DNA of 64,000 nt from Rhipicephalus microplus (taxonomy: Eukaryota > Arthropoda > Arachnida > Ixodida > Ixodidae). Shown in pieces: positions 20,403-31,739 of the stretch. The notes beneath the pieces were generated by a model that did not search any database, was not told the origin of the DNA, and was given only the letters and a program-made list of their open reading frames with translations. Position 1 is the stretch's first letter. Each line of letters begins with the position of its first letter. The DNA lies in contig NC_134707.1 of assembly GCF_043290135.1 (NCBI RefSeq), positions 134,355,319 through 134,419,318 of the forward strand, read 5' to 3'. The position numbers and the translations under genes were made by a program.

Positions 20403-21890
20403 GCTACGTAGGATGGAAGGAGGACCCACCAGGTGATGCTATTCTTGACGAGATCGGCCTATAGGTGGCATCGCCGTCCTCGTTCAAGTGTGCATAGGTG
20501 GTCAGCGGCGTGTACACGTACACACGCAGCAGCGCTTTTCTACGAGTGGCTTGAGCAGATTCTCGGTGAATGAAATGCGTTGACTGCAGTTTACTAAAAA
20601 TATTTACGCTCTTTTCTGCCTAATCTTCGCATGAAGCCCATGCAACGTTAGTACTACTAGTGAGTCGGGCTCGCTTTGGCTGGCTTACGGCGCGCTTTCG
20701 CACTAAATAACGCTTTTGCGGAGATGTTTGTACACATTTCACTCATGTTCCGCCTACTGCCTACTCCTTTTGCACGACGGCACTACTTAATAACATCATG
20801 CTCATCTGAATACTATAAAAGAAAGAGAAAGAAAGACATAACACTCATACCGATGCGACGAGTTCTGTGCTACTGTTCAAATGGAATATGCATGCGCATT
20901 CTTGCCTTCATTTGTTTCCCATGAAATGTGGGGTAGTCAATATTTATAGCAAGGTAAGCGTCGTGGCTGACAGGGTTTTGCTTTACATTGACGTTTACCA
21001 CGTACGCACATGTTCGTGTACCAGTAAAACTTTCAAAATCCTATAAAAGTTCTGAAAAAGGCTTTCATCGAAGAATTACGTGCAAAAGGAAATGATAAAA
21101 CGAAGGTCTAGTTTTTTCATGGGAAGAACATGTTTTTTTTTCTTTATCGAAAAGTGACCACTGTCTTCCGTCAGTCAATAACAAGGCCACAGAAATGCTC
21201 AAGGCAGTGTATAAAAAATGTCATTTTTAGTGAATAAATACAACAGTATTGTAAGGCATGCCGTCTGAGTTAATTTACAACGTCTGGGTTCGTTGAAGTA
21301 TTTTTGAATCTAAGCACACGGGTGCTTCGGCGTGAATTTTGCTACGTCAATGTCGCTCTAAATTAATAAAATGGCACTCTGCAACTCCGTTTTAGAAAAA
21401 ATTTAAGTACTGCACCGTAACACTGTACTTGAAGAATTACCTCTCTAAAGCAGCACCATGGACACATAAACATAACAAGAGCATAGTCGATGAACTATAT
21501 ACAGTGCCGTAGTTATACATCGAGCCACAAAGTGCAAGTACATCGCGAACAGCTTCGTTTTTTGAGGGGCAAAAAATAAATGTTATTGTGCAACAAGTCA
21601 CACACCAATTCGGTTCCGCAAACACATACAACTTCGGTTACACATACACATACAAATTCAATTTCACAAAATTATGGCACTGGGCGTTTGTGTTCACAAT
21701 CAATGTATCACATCTTTGCACTCAATTGTTCTGGCACCCAAGACTACAAAAGTTGGGTTTTTTTAGGTAGTTCTCAGGCCTTGAATCGGCGAACACGCCA
21801 AGACAACCCGGTTGTTGACAATTTTAACGAAAGCACAGGACCATCGTTTCAGGAACTCATCGTCTCCCAGTGAAAAGAATTCCGATTCCA
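20403..21890. other. No recognised feature
   Basis: AT-rich, with only short frames. A run of acaca/cacatacaa words near 21600-21670 is low complexity. The 3' UTR of the Tx1-like LINE may extend into 21800-21890, but its end was not found. Confidence 0.5.
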
Positions 21891-21941
21891 AATGGTCCAT
21901 TACAATATTATACAACCGCACCAGCAGAGGTGATTGCTTTT

Positions 21942-22586
21942 TTACGGGCCTTTGCTTGATGCACAGCCAAACCCCTGTTTTTCTAGAACACGTACATACC
22001 AGCGGTCAGCACCATATACCAGCACTAGATATGCCAGCACGCTGTTTGTACATCTCTTCCGTTTGACAAACCTTTCTACACCCAACGGGTGGTACGCCCT
22101 GTCTACGAGGGACCAAAAGGTCTTGGCCACTCGACAGGTTAACAAAGTGTGTTCGTTGTCCTCGTAGACGCCGCAGTGCATGCGCTGCTCGGACTGAACG
22201 TAGTGCCACTTGTACATTCGGTCCGCCGTGGGCAGAACGGACCACCCGTAACGCCACACCACATCCTGGATGCTCCCCGGCAGCCAACTGGGCGTCAGCA
22301 ATGCCCACGGAAACCCTCGGTTTTTAGCCTCGCCGCCCGAATTTACAAGTAGCTCTTGAGTGAGCTTCGTGTTACGCACATCCAAGATGGAGTCGTCCTG
22401 ATTTAGCGCGGCTATGCGCTTATAAATCCCTACTACATGCCTGTAGAATGGCGTCTGGTTCGTCCCCTTCCGCCCCACAGGTTGTGTCGGCAGGAACAAA
22501 CGACCCTGCACTCCCAAGAAATACGTTGCCAGATTCCTGGCGGTGTGTTCCTCCTGAAGTTGCAGCACCTTGAAGGTCATCTTCAA
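21942..22586 (-). pseudogene. Tx1/L1-like LINE C-terminal domain
   Basis: Reads LATYFLGVQGRLFLPTQP, LLTPSWLPGSIQDVVWRYGWSVLPTADRMYKWHYVQ, then MHCGVYEDNEHTLLTC. The zinc motif has only one cysteine of the usual C-x2-C pair, followed by H-x4-C. It is homologous to 5273-5956. Confidence 0.85.
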
Positions 22587-22625
22587 AGCATACGTGTCTG
22601 CGAGGGCGACTACCGAAGGGATGTT

Positions 22626-23597
22626 CTATCCGCCTTTCTCGCGAGGCAATCCAAACTGCTCGTAATTAACGAGGGCCGTTTTGGCATTCCAGAAAAAACA
22701 AATTATTTGGGACTTGACTTTACGCGAAGTTTGGTACGGCATGACTACCGAGTTTAACAAAAACCACAGGCACCCAGTAAAAACGCCCATGAGTAGATAT
22801 CGACGTACGTAGTACGGAAGGTTAAATTCAAGTGCCCTGGTTACTTCCTCTTTCAGTGTCTTCACCTCATCCTCCCAACTCTGGCTGGTTACGCCAGTGG
22901 CCCTGTAATTAATTCCTAGGATAGTTACAGTGTCTAAGACGGACATACCGTGTAGACGAGTTACCGGAGATTCATGGATACATAAAGACTTGCATTTATG
23001 CAAATTAGGTTTCGCTCCAGAGAGCTCTGCGTAGGTTTTGAAAACTTGAAGGACGGCGGCGAGGCTGTCCTGATCACTGTGATGAATCGTGATGTCGTCG
23101 GCACAGGCAGCTACCTTAAATGAACCACTACCTGGGGTCTGCAACCCGAGGACACACGGGTGTCTTTCTACCTGGACAAGAAAAGGTTCAACTGTCAGTG
23201 CAAACAACAGGGGGGAAAGAAGACAGCCCTGTCGCTCGCCTAACGTTACCGGAAAAGAAGCTACTACTTCCTTATTTATTGTTAAGTCACTATGAATGTC
23301 ATAGAGTTTCACGATAAAGTACACGAACTGTTTAGGAAAACCAAATGCCAATAACGTGGCGAAAATATATTTACGTTCTACCCTATGGAATGCTTGAGCC
23401 TGGTCTAGGGATGCGAGCCATTCCTTCGCTTGCCGCTGCCTCGTGTAATATATTATATCTCTGTTCAGCATGTTCAGGGTTTTGACATTACATCCCACAA
23501 CTGAACAGGACTGCCAGGACTTGATGAGGGACGGCATCACTTCCTGTAGACACAGGGTTAAGACAGTGGTTAACATTTTATAATCGGTGCCTAACAA
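22626..23597 (-). pseudogene. Tx1/L1-like LINE reverse transcriptase, YADD changed to CADD
   Basis: A 323-codon frame with LGTDYKMLTTVLTL, LASLDQAQAFHRVERKYIF (FDRVEH changed to FHRVER), LGERQGCLLSPLLFALTVEPF and FKVAACADDITIHHSDQDS. The aromatic residue before ADD is cysteine (codon near 23104-23106). The second residue of the AFDR block, normally the metal ligand D, is H. Both changes argue for loss of activity. The long open frame nevertheless shows this copy is less decayed than the one at 4.2-5.9 kb. Confidence 0.88.
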
Positions 23598-23636
23598 TTT
23601 GATTGGACGCCAGTTGCGTGGGTCCTCGAAGTTTTC

Positions 23637-24489
23637 TTACGCTTTCGGAAGCAGAATAATTTTGCCGTTCCTAAATGACGGGGGCAGCGGGTGCCTGCTC
23701 GTGAAGACATTCAAGACCTCATCCAAGGCGGGTCTAATTACGTCCCAAAGTGCATTATAAAATTTAATAGTGAAACCGTGACTTCTCGGCGCCGAACCTT
23801 GGTGGAGGCGGCGCATTGCCAATGTAAGTTCCTCTAAGCTTATGGGTGCAACAAGACTATAATATTCCTCTGAGGAGAGTTGCTGGAGGTAACCTAAAAA
23901 AGGGACGATTCATAAGCGAGTCTAAGTCAAGTTGCAGCTGATGAGTGCTCATGTTCTCAAAGCGTGTACAAAACCTAACTATGTCTTGCCTATTTCAATT
24001 TTCGCGATTTTCACACTGACCGAGTCTGGTACTGTTAATGGAATTAAAAACTTCTGGCTGGGAACTCGGTAAATGTCTTGCCTGGTAGAAGCACGCTGTG
24101 CTGCACGTCAGCGTTCTCAGCCGTGCCAACCTTAGTTTCAAGTCGTTAGCATAGGTATTCATAATTAGAGAGGTGGGTTTCCCTCTTTCCACTATTCCGA
24201 TGCGCTGCAGCGTTGCTCGCACCGGACCAGAGTACCGATGTTTCAACTTTTTCCCTTCGTCCATGCAAATTTCCCGCCACTCCTGCTTAAGACCATCCCA
24301 GCTGCAGTTTCCTATACAAGCTGTCAGACGGTTACGTAGGCTGGCTCTTGCTGTCTCGTCCCTAAGAAGTCGATTATCCACTCGCCACGGTTGGCGATAA
24401 GGCGATCTGTCCTTAAGCTTCAGGTACACGACCACCGGCCTGTGGTCGAAACACCGAGGGCGTACAAAGGCAGGTCTACCGCCTGGCAC
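23637..24489 (-). pseudogene. Tx1/L1-like LINE linker and RT N-terminus
   Basis: The frame at 23637-23822 reads GSAPRSHGFTIKFYNALWDVIRPALDEVLN...PLPPSFRNGKIILLPKA, the entry to RT. The frame at 23995-24489 reads CFDHRPVVVYLKLKDRSPYRQPWRVDNRLLRDE, which is the end of the endonuclease (FDH...) and the following helical linker. The two are in different frames. Confidence 0.85.
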
Positions 24490-24599
24490 TCTACGACCGC
24501 TGCCTGTAAGGACGAGGTTACATATACGCGGTCTAATCAGGCCTGCCAGTTGCTTCGCGACCAGGTGTGCCGGAAAGTCTGTCCTTGACGGAGTACATA

Positions 24600-25160
24600 A
24601 GCATCAAATAAATTAAACTGTTCTACAATTTTTCCTAATTCTGAGTTTTATATGTCTTTTTTTTTCTCTACCCGGCCCTGTCATATCAGTTAAAATATTT
24701 GAAACACAATTTAAGTCCCCTGTTACGATTAAGTGCTTCCTTTCCAGAAGCAACGAATTGAGTTGTCTCTAAAAGCTTGCCATGGCTTGGATTTTAACAG
24801 GAGCGTACACGCTAATGAATCTAAATTGTTCCTTTTGAAACTCAAAGTCAGATATGACCACACGGCCGTCCGGGTCGAAAATGAAACGGCCCCCGTTAAG
24901 GATGGACCAATCAAACACTTTTATGGCGGTACCACACGCTTGGTGTGAGGGGAATGAGAAAAAAACTGTAGGCAGAGAACTGCCGTTGTAGGTCTCTGGC
25001 CTTAAACAATCTATATTTGTCTCCTGTAAGCACAAAATGTCACGGTGAAGTTTCCTAGCTGCTTTAACTACTAACTTTTGTTTCTGTGGGGTGCTCAGTC
25101 TCCGAAGTTCTATGTGACTATTTTTAAAGATAATTATGTTTGTTGATCAACAAAAAATGG
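24600..25160 (-). pseudogene. Tx1/L1-like LINE APE endonuclease
   Basis: The frame at 24769-25035 reads MCLQETNIDCLRPETYNGS (E of the active site), SFPSHQACGTAIKVFDWSILN and FDPDGRVVISDFEFQKEQFRFISVYAPVK. The adjoining upstream frame (to about 25150) reads SHIELRRLSTPQKQKLV, the usual opening. The end of the domain, with D and H, is at about 24489. Confidence 0.85.
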
Positions 25161-25439
25161 CATGGCGATTTTTTCCCACACCTTAATGCAAGTGCCTAAA
25201 CTATTCTAGGAACAATATGAACTGAAGATTTTGGAGTGGCATAATATTCACTAAGTGGTACGAAACACAACGGCTGAACTGTATGGACAACCCCTTGAAA
25301 CGAAAGGCTGTAAGATGGCAAGTGTTACACTCACAGTTTACAGTAGGCCCTCATCAACACCCGGTAGGGCGGGACCAGATGCGCACTCTTAAAAAATGGA
25401 GTGACGTACTCTCCATTTAAAAAAGAACGGTGATGTCCC

Positions 25440-25880
25440 CAATGTTCGTCTTCAAACAGAGAAACGTTGCTCCCTCATCCACGGAGAAACACGTTCCTCC
25501 TTATGAAAATCAACATGGTTGCCCCCCGGCGAAGCAAGTAGGCTTAGCAAATGCAACGATTCTCGACTGATAAGGAGTACACGGCACTGAAAGTTACAAA
25601 AAACGGTCCCGCTGAGCTTGATATTGAACGAAATGATTATAAATACAAGCAGACGAACCTGTGGCGGTGAACACATCGCGAAAGAGAACGATGGAGCAAG
25701 CCCGTTTCGTTCGGTCAGCGAAGCTACGTTCACTCCGAAAGACACGGTTTCTGCAGAGCCCTCACCTGAAGAGTGCATGCTAAGCTTGCTGTATTTATTT
25801 CTCGCAGATTCACATAGTGTAGCGACGTTATCCATGTGCTTACGGGTCTGCAGGTCACGAGATGTGCCTCCAAACCGTAC
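25440..25880 (-). repeat. Dispersed repeat B, copy 2
   Basis: Inverted relative to 15270-15700. It carries a 162-codon frame (25452-25940) whose product shares blocks with the other copy, such as LISRES and SFNI. Its lower-coordinate edge contains gagaaacgttgctccctc, a phrase also seen in repeat A. Confidence 0.7.
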
Positions 25881-27204
25881 ACTCGATCTCAGCGAAACCA
25901 TTCCGAATCCGTAGTGCAGCTTCGATAGATAGACGTTCAACGATATATAAATGGCTGGAGGTGTGAGAGCGTCATAGCAATGACGTAGGTGGTAGGTGGC
26001 GCCATCTCGAGGAATTGAACAAAATTAAAAAAAAGAAGTTGATCGCGACGTTTGTTTTTATTACCCACTATCACGGCTCCCTTGCGGATTGTTTACGCAT
26101 CAACCAATTCAAGACCACTTACGGACAACGAAAGCCTATTATGTGCTGATGCAATCCATATAGCTACACATGCACACATGGTCACAAAGTACACAAATAG
26201 TACGCAACAAGCACACAACAAGAGCACAATCCACCATTCAAACCAACGGCTCACACCTCGACGTGTTTACTCCCACTCTACTATGAAAGCGCGCCAGCTT
26301 ATATAGCGATGAGTTTCAACTGACCTGAGTGGAACAAGTTACAAGTAGGTTTTCTTACACTTTTTTATGTTTTTTATCAATACCACAACATGCGCACACG
26401 TGAATATATTGTATCTGATGCTTAGGCAAACCTTACTCAATCAATAGTTGCACAATAATTAACGGAATAATTACTAGAGCTTATCAGGTTTTCACGAAGG
26501 CGGATGCCCCAAGCCGTGCTTAGAATGCCCACGGCATTTCGAATGCTGCGCCATCTGTCGACCACTGCCGTAGTTACTTTTTTTTTTCTTGAAGCCTCTG
26601 AGAGTGCAAACACTTGCCTCGCGTTAGCCATTTCGGGGGTCATGCTTTTTTTTTCTTCTTGTTACTTGGAGAGGGCGCAGCATGCAGACCAAAGTTTGTC
26701 TCCGTCGTGGTAGGTGTTCTGTGGTCACCTCGGCCTCGTTTAGTTGTTTCGTCTTAACGTTTGCTTATATTCTTTTTATGTGCGTACCACAAGTGTGACC
26801 GTTAGCCATAGATATAGTACACCACTAGCCTTCAAAGACAATGTTTTTGATCCGGTAACGACCGTCCTAGCAGTGTATACGTACGTTACAACGCGGGTCT
26901 TTCGAGATAAATAAGCGATGACCTCGCATTCGATGGTATTTTTTCGTGAGCCATGACAGTGGCTGTTGGCGTCGCGGCAGCTCTCATACTTGAGTGGAGG
27001 AACTATCGCTGCAGTGCGCAAGTTTACTATAACTTTATAGAATGTTGTGCCTGCATACTTTTCTGCTTCAGATGCCTCTCGCGATTCGCCTCGCGTGTCA
27101 ACTTGCAATCATAGTGCGTGCCACAATTTTGTTGTTAGCGCTGTGGCTGTGGTGGTTATTACTCTGGATTCGGAATACTCTTTTCACAAAGGTGAGTGAG
27201 CGTT
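25881..27204. other. No recognised gene
   Basis: Contains an AT-rich stretch near 26330-26460 and T-runs at 26578-26590 and 26647-26655. Frames are short and unlike any protein I know. Confidence 0.5.
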
Positions 27205-27790
27205 AGTACTTACTTGCTGTGCACAGCTGCTACTAGAAGTGCATTTTGTGTTGAGTTTCTCACGACAAAGGAGAATCATGGACGAGAAAGACATACTGCT
27301 CGCGTGCATAATTCCTTCCTACTTCTCAGTGCTGGCATGGGCAATTCAAAACGAATGCGATTGAGAATTTGGTTTAACCTACAGAAGTCATTGGTTCACT
27401 TTTCACAAAAGTTTAGTTATGATGATGTTTAAAAAGTTTCTGATGGTTGTAATCTAGTCTGGCGAATAAACGCTCGGTGAAACTTCACAGCCTGTTTCCC
27501 TTTGTGCTTTCACCTGCCGTGGTAGCATAGGCTTATTGGGTGTCGTGTGACTATGCTGATGGACGCAGGTTCGACTTCCGGCCACGGCGGCCGTATTAGA
27601 AGGGGGGTAAACTGCAAAGAACATCCATATGGTGGTAGTGGCACGTATAACTCTATCATTTGTATATGATCGTACTTTCACGCATGGACTGTAGAGTGGT
27701 ATCAGGTTTCCTACACTATTGAAAAAATAAGTGTGATGCTTTTTTACGCCTCTCGTTGAATTCATGAGTGCTGTTGGTGCCGTGCGAAAC
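27205..27790 (+). repeat. Composite repeat C, copy 2 (block plus SINE)
   Basis: The block at 27212-27500 matches the reverse of 10830-11110 (gttgagttt, cgtgcataattcc, tcagtgctgg, aaacgctcggtga). It is followed by a tRNA-like head at 27510-27595 (tgccgtggtagc and aggttcgacttc) and a SINE body to about 27790. Confidence 0.65.
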
Positions 27791-28084
27791 TAAAAATGCG
27801 TGGGCTTACCAAGTATGTCGACACGGAAAAAAATCATTATTTTTTTACACTTTGAGACAATCAATAAAGCAAGACTGTTTGGGAAGCAGAGCTCCTTGTA
27901 TTCGTGACAAATTGGTAGTATGAAACAACACGAGACACACATGGAAGTGTGCGGAGCATCGTGCGAGTGCCTGACGATAAAAAAAGAGAGGCTTTTACTC
28001 TATACTAACAAAACAAAAGAAAACGTCATTCCTGCATTGCTTACAACAATCATAGGTAAAAGCGATCGCTCGCCACTGGCCGCG

Positions 28085-28290
28085 GCCGGCTATAGGCTTG
28101 GCGTGCGCATGCACGCGAGCAGGACCCCCGTGATTGAGGAGAAACTTGAACGCTGAAGGAGGAACGTTGCTCCTTTGGTCCTTGCCGTGAGAGGGCGCGA
28201 CGGGTAAAGCACCCGAAAGGGAGGAAGTCGCTGCGTCGAAGGAGGAACGGAGCCCGTTTCTCCATTCTCGCTCCCCTTTTTTTAGAGTGC
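28085..28290 (-). repeat. Dispersed repeat A, copy 2
   Basis: Reverse match of 7360-7540. On the minus strand it reads gggctccgttcctcc, gtcgcgccctctcacgg and gtttctcctcaatc. It ends with a T/A run like the first copy. Confidence 0.7.
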
Positions 28291-29219
28291 GCTCCTTGCG
28301 GGGCCATCGTACATGAGGTACCGGTATGCTGGGGAGGATACCCTATCCTCAAAATAAAGCAAGACATAACACATAAGACACTCAAATGTTTGGGCAATAT
28401 GCCACTTCGCTATATGGCTACCCGACTGTGGACAGAAAGAAATTGCACTCACACATCACTATCATACGTCTCTCTCGAGACAAAACAAAAAAGAGAGGGA
28501 AGAAACGAAAGAAAAACCACAACCACATCCCGAGCCAAAACTCGCCCACTCCATCACTGTCACCGTGACGCTAACCTTGAAATGCGCTCAAATGATCAAA
28601 AATGTTAATACCACTGGAAAATGCACACTACACTTCCGCGCCATGGAATCGGCCAACTGCCTATCATCACCAACTGAAAGGCAGGTGACCGCTCCGGCAC
28701 AAAGGACATGGAATGCACGATATATTCACACTCATTCGACACAAGAAATCGTTCAATAAATTAACCTAAGTGCACGACCTAACAAATTGCTATGCGTGAC
28801 CCCATGTCACAAAGGGAAAAAGAAAGAAAAAAAAACACCGCCCATATGGCGTGGACCAGAATTTATGCAAACAGCCGCACCACTCCTAGTAGCAACATTG
28901 CCCGGTCGTGCGCCTACAGCGCACATTTTCAGACGGGCGGGTGGGTAAGGCCGTCGTGCGGACATGGAAGAATGCCCAAAGGCATTGAATACCAAAATGC
29001 AAGAAATACCTTGCACGCCTTAACAGGACAGGTGCAGACACACCAGGCGCAGAGTGAGCCGATAGGAACTTTGGCGGCGACAAACCGACCGGAAAGCGGA
29101 ACTTTCGCGACACGGACAATGAGGTACAATTTTTGGGCATCTAAACTGCCACAGACCAGCAAAAAAAAGGGGGGGGGGCGGAGCTCGGCACATGTTCACA
29201 GACAGCTCTTGGTGAGAAG
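28291..29219 (+). other. Upstream region of LTR element; leader without recognisable 5' LTR
   Basis: About 28.95-29.2 kb is probably the untranslated leader of the gag gene that follows. It contains ggaactttggcggcgac and a run of A then G at 29161-29178. I compared it with both ends of the LTR at 31740-32867 and saw no match, so the 5' LTR is missing or lies outside recognisable sequence. Short frames here are not supported. Confidence 0.5.
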
Positions 29220-30566
29220 ATGGGTCTTTCTGGCGTAGAACTACGGAAGTGGGTAAACCAGAAGGAGAAAGAGGCGGTGGAGAGAAATAGGTTGGCAGCT
29301 GAGAGAGCCAAGGAAGAAAAAGCAGCTGAGTTGGAACGAGAGAGGTTGGCAGCTGAGAGAGCCAAGGAAGAAAAAGCAGCTGAGTTGGAACGAGAGAGGT
29401 TGGCAGCTGAAATGGCGAAAGAAGAAAGAGAGGCATGGGAGCGACAGTTGAGAGAAGAAAGAGAGCAGCAATTGAAGTTGGAGTTGGAGAGAGAAAAGTT
29501 GGCAGCCGAAAGGGCGAGAGAAGAAAGAGAGCAGCAATTGAAGTTGGAGCTGGAAAGAGAAAGACTGGCAGCTGAGAGGGCGAAAGAAGAAAGAGAGGAA
29601 AGAGAACGGCAGCGACAGCAGGAGATAGAACTCGAGCGGCTCCGTTTGCAACAGCGAAGTGAAACTGCGGTCCAAGCTAGAGTTAAAAGCAGCGAACGGG
29701 AGGACCACGGCTTCCGCTTGAACCCAAGCAAGCTGCTCGTGGCGTTTGATGAAAGGAAGGACGACCTTGACGCGTACCTTCACCGATTTGAAACGATTGC
29801 GAGGAGCCAGAATTGGCCGGAACGTCAATGGGAAACTGCTTTGAGTACTTGCTTGCGTGGTGAAGCGCTCAGTGTGTACGGTAGGCTGACGCCGACCGAT
29901 GCAGCCAACTATGCAAAGGTGAAAACTACTTTACTGAAGCGATTTAGATTTACTGTGGAAGAATTCCGGGCCAGATTTCGGACAGGAAAGCCAGCTGATG
30001 GTGAGACGGCTACGCAGTATGCCGCCCGACTTTGCCATTATTTCGACAGATGGATTGAACTTTCAGGGACAGCGCAGGAGTACAATAAACTTAGAGAGCT
30101 CCTAATTAGAGAACAATTTCTTACTAGTTGCCACCCAAGCCTGTCGCTGTACCTGAAAGAGAGGAATGCTGACTCACTTGAAGACATGCTTGAATTGGCT
30201 GATCAGTTCCTGGAAGCGCAAGGTGGAACTAATTTGGCCGAGGTCAAGAAGGAGTGTCCCGAAGACTCGAAAAATTCAGCACCCGAACCAAAGAAGCGTG
30301 CACCAGAGAGTGTTCTGCGATGTTTCCTGTGTAACCGAGTGGGTCATCGCGCGAGCCACTGTCGTACTAACTTTACGAGCCCTACGGTAGTAAAATGTTT
30401 TAAGTGTGGACAGATTGGGCACAAAGCAGACGCATGTCGAAACGGAGCGAGTCAAACTCACCAGGTATCCTGTGTGCAAACGGCACCGAAATCCGGTAAT
30501 AATGCCGTCACCGACGGATTCGTAGAGTTGAAAATGGGGAGAAAATTCCTATTGTGGGTGCTGTAA
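29220..30566 (+). CDS. LTR-retrotransposon gag with coiled coil and two CCHC knuckles
   Basis: This open frame of 448 codons starts at ATG 29220, after a G-run. Residues 8-155 are highly charged and helical (RLAAERAKEEKAAELERE repeated), a predicted coiled coil. Residues 175-340 form a capsid-like domain: FRLNPSKLLVAFDE...DLDAYLHRFETIARSQNWPERQW, TCLRGEALSVYGRL and EEFRARFRTGKPADGETATQYAARL. They include the SCAN-like helical part typical of Gmr1-type gypsy gags in ticks. Residues 363-405 hold two zinc knuckles, CFLCNRVGHRASHC and CFKCGQIGHKADAC, for RNA packaging. It overlaps the protease frame by 13 bp in the -1 frame. No RT follows, so particles would depend on another element. Confidence 0.88.
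   Translation: MGLSGVELRKWVNQKEKEAVERNRLAAERAKEEKAAELERERLAAERAKEEKAAELERERLAAEMAKEEREAWERQLREEREQQLKLELEREKLAAERAREEREQQLKLELERERLAAERAKEEREERERQRQQEIELERLRLQQRSETAVQARVKSSEREDHGFRLNPSKLLVAFDERKDDLDAYLHRFETIARSQNWPERQWETALSTCLRGEALSVYGRLTPTDAANYAKVKTTLLKRFRFTVEEFRARFRTGKPADGETATQYAARLCHYFDRWIELSGTAQEYNKLRELLIREQFLTSCHPSLSLYLKERNADSLEDMLELADQFLEAQGGTNLAEVKKECPEDSKNSAPEPKKRAPESVLRCFLCNRVGHRASHCRTNFTSPTVVKCFKCGQIGHKADACRNGASQTHQVSCVQTAPKSGNNAVTDGFVELKMGRKFLLWVL
29289..29396 (+). repeat. Exact 54-bp tandem duplication in gag coiled coil
   Basis: The unit beginning aggttggcagctgagagagc occurs at 29289 and 29343, each 54 bp (18 codons) with identical sequence. A third, diverged unit starts at 29397. 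The in-frame length keeps the helix phase. Confidence 0.9.
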
Positions 30567-30909
30567 TGGCAAAACAGCCGACCGGTGTTACGAAGGGAAT
30601 GCCTACGCTGCCTGGAAAAGTTGCGGACAGAAAGATTACGGTGTTAAGAGATACCGGCAGCTCCACTGTTATCGTGCGGAGAAATTTGGTACGGGAAAGT
30701 GAGTTAACAGGCAAAACGAAACCGGTTTGCTTATTGACCGTACGGTTCGGATGCTTTCCGAAGTAGAAATTGAGGTTGAAACCCCGTACTTCAGCGTGAA
30801 GGTTACTGCTTTATGCATGGCGACCCCCCTGTACGACCTTGTCATCGGAAACATCGACGGGGTGCGAGACCAAATGATCTGGAATGTTTGGGAGAAGACC
30901 CTAAGATAG
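30554..30909 (+). pseudogene. LTR-element aspartic protease
   Basis: The frame at 30554-30766 reads GMPTLPGKVADRKITVLRDTGSSTVIVRRNLV; the DTG at about 30650-30658 is the protease active site. The continuation LLTVRF...VEIEVETPYFSVKVTALCMATPLYDLVIGNIDGVRD is in the next frame (30727-30909), so a shift near 30740 breaks the gene. In autonomous relatives RT follows here. In this copy the sequence ends soon after GNIDGVRD, the usual protease-to-RT junction. Confidence 0.85.
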
Positions 30910-30956
30910 AGTCTTCGCCAACCCAGCGACCGTGAGATACAAGGGAGGAGCCGCCC

Positions 30957-31346
30957 GTGACGGATCTCGCTAGAGCCCAAGGTGAAGCCGCGGTACAAGA
31001 GACCGTGAATGAGAAGATGATCGTGTTGAATGAGTTCACGGGCCGAGCAACTGGACTTACGTCGGCAAGACCTCAACCGACCGACAGTGTAAAGGAGACG
31101 GAGTTGGGCAGCCGGGCAAAATGTAGAGACATGATCAAGCTGGTAAATAAACAGACAGGACCCGTCGAGCGTTATCACCCGTTAACAGTGTCAGAAGTGA
31201 CAACGATGGCTGAGACGCCGCCTCAGACCCCGTCGTTGGAAAAGGCTCACCGAAAAAGAACAAGGAAAAATAAGAAGAGATCGAGAGAGCACCGCAAGAA
31301 AGGGCGCAAGCGCCGCTTGAAATACACAGGATATGTGCTGAGGTAG
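30957..31346 (+). CDS. Uncharacterised basic ORF of LTR element
   Basis: Open for 129 codons, starting at ATG 30957. The N-terminal 85 residues are hydrophilic. The last 35 are very basic (KAHRKRTRKNKKRSREHRKKGRKRRLKY), which could be a nuclear or nucleic-acid-binding tail. It occupies the place where the rest of pol would be and ends 394 bp before the LTR. I do not recognise it. It could be the remnant of the integrase C-terminus left by an internal deletion. Confidence 0.45.
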   Translation: MTDLARAQGEAAVQETVNEKMIVLNEFTGRATGLTSARPQPTDSVKETELGSRAKCRDMIKLVNKQTGPVERYHPLTVSEVTTMAETPPQTPSLEKAHRKRTRKNKKRSREHRKKGRKRRLKYTGYVLR

Positions 31347-31739
31347 AATCGGATTGTGTTTGGCAGGGCTGAGTGCCATATGTTGTGTTAATGTTCTTGT
31401 TGTCCTGTGTCGCAACTGTATGTTGAGTGAGTCAAAATGTTTGTTTCGGTGATGTGATGTATAGTAATGATGTGAGTATAGTATTTGTTGTAATGAGAGA
31501 ACTTTATACAATTGTATTGTTTGTAGTGTGTGATGAAGTGTTGTAGTCATGTACCTGTGGCTATATTTCATGTGTCATGGAATTGAATTACAATGTACAG
31601 TTGTATTGAGGATCTACTCCGAATGTGAAGTGTCATGAGCGACGGTTTGTGTTACAGTCTTTCAGAGTGTGTGGTGACTGTTCGCGCTCGTTTGTGTGGT
31701 TTTGAATATTATGAGATAATATTCTGAAAGTGGGAGCAG
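31347..31739 (+). other. 3' untranslated region with polypurine tract before LTR
   Basis: T/G-rich non-coding sequence. The last bases, gaaagtgggagcag (31726-31739), form a polypurine tract immediately before the LTR, where plus-strand synthesis would start. Confidence 0.7.

Larger units (their letters stand above)
21890..25160 (-). mobile_element. Tx1/L1-like LINE, copy 2 (endonuclease to C-terminus)
   Basis: On the minus strand the parts follow in order: endonuclease start (25150-24600), linker (24489-23995), RT (23822-22626) and C-terminal zinc domain (22586-21942). At about 3.2 kb it is longer than the copy at 4156-6583 because the endonuclease is kept. Frames are broken at roughly five places. 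Confidence 0.88.

Noticed and set aside
28792..29238. 148-codon frame before gag
   Set aside because: It is biased composition across an A/G-rich leader, with no similarity to a family and no sequence support as a gene.
29141..29828. Two minus-strand frames of about 195 codons (29141-29731 and 29241-29828), rich in Ser/Leu/Phe
   Set aside because: They are antisense shadows of the repetitive coiled-coil gag coding on the plus strand.
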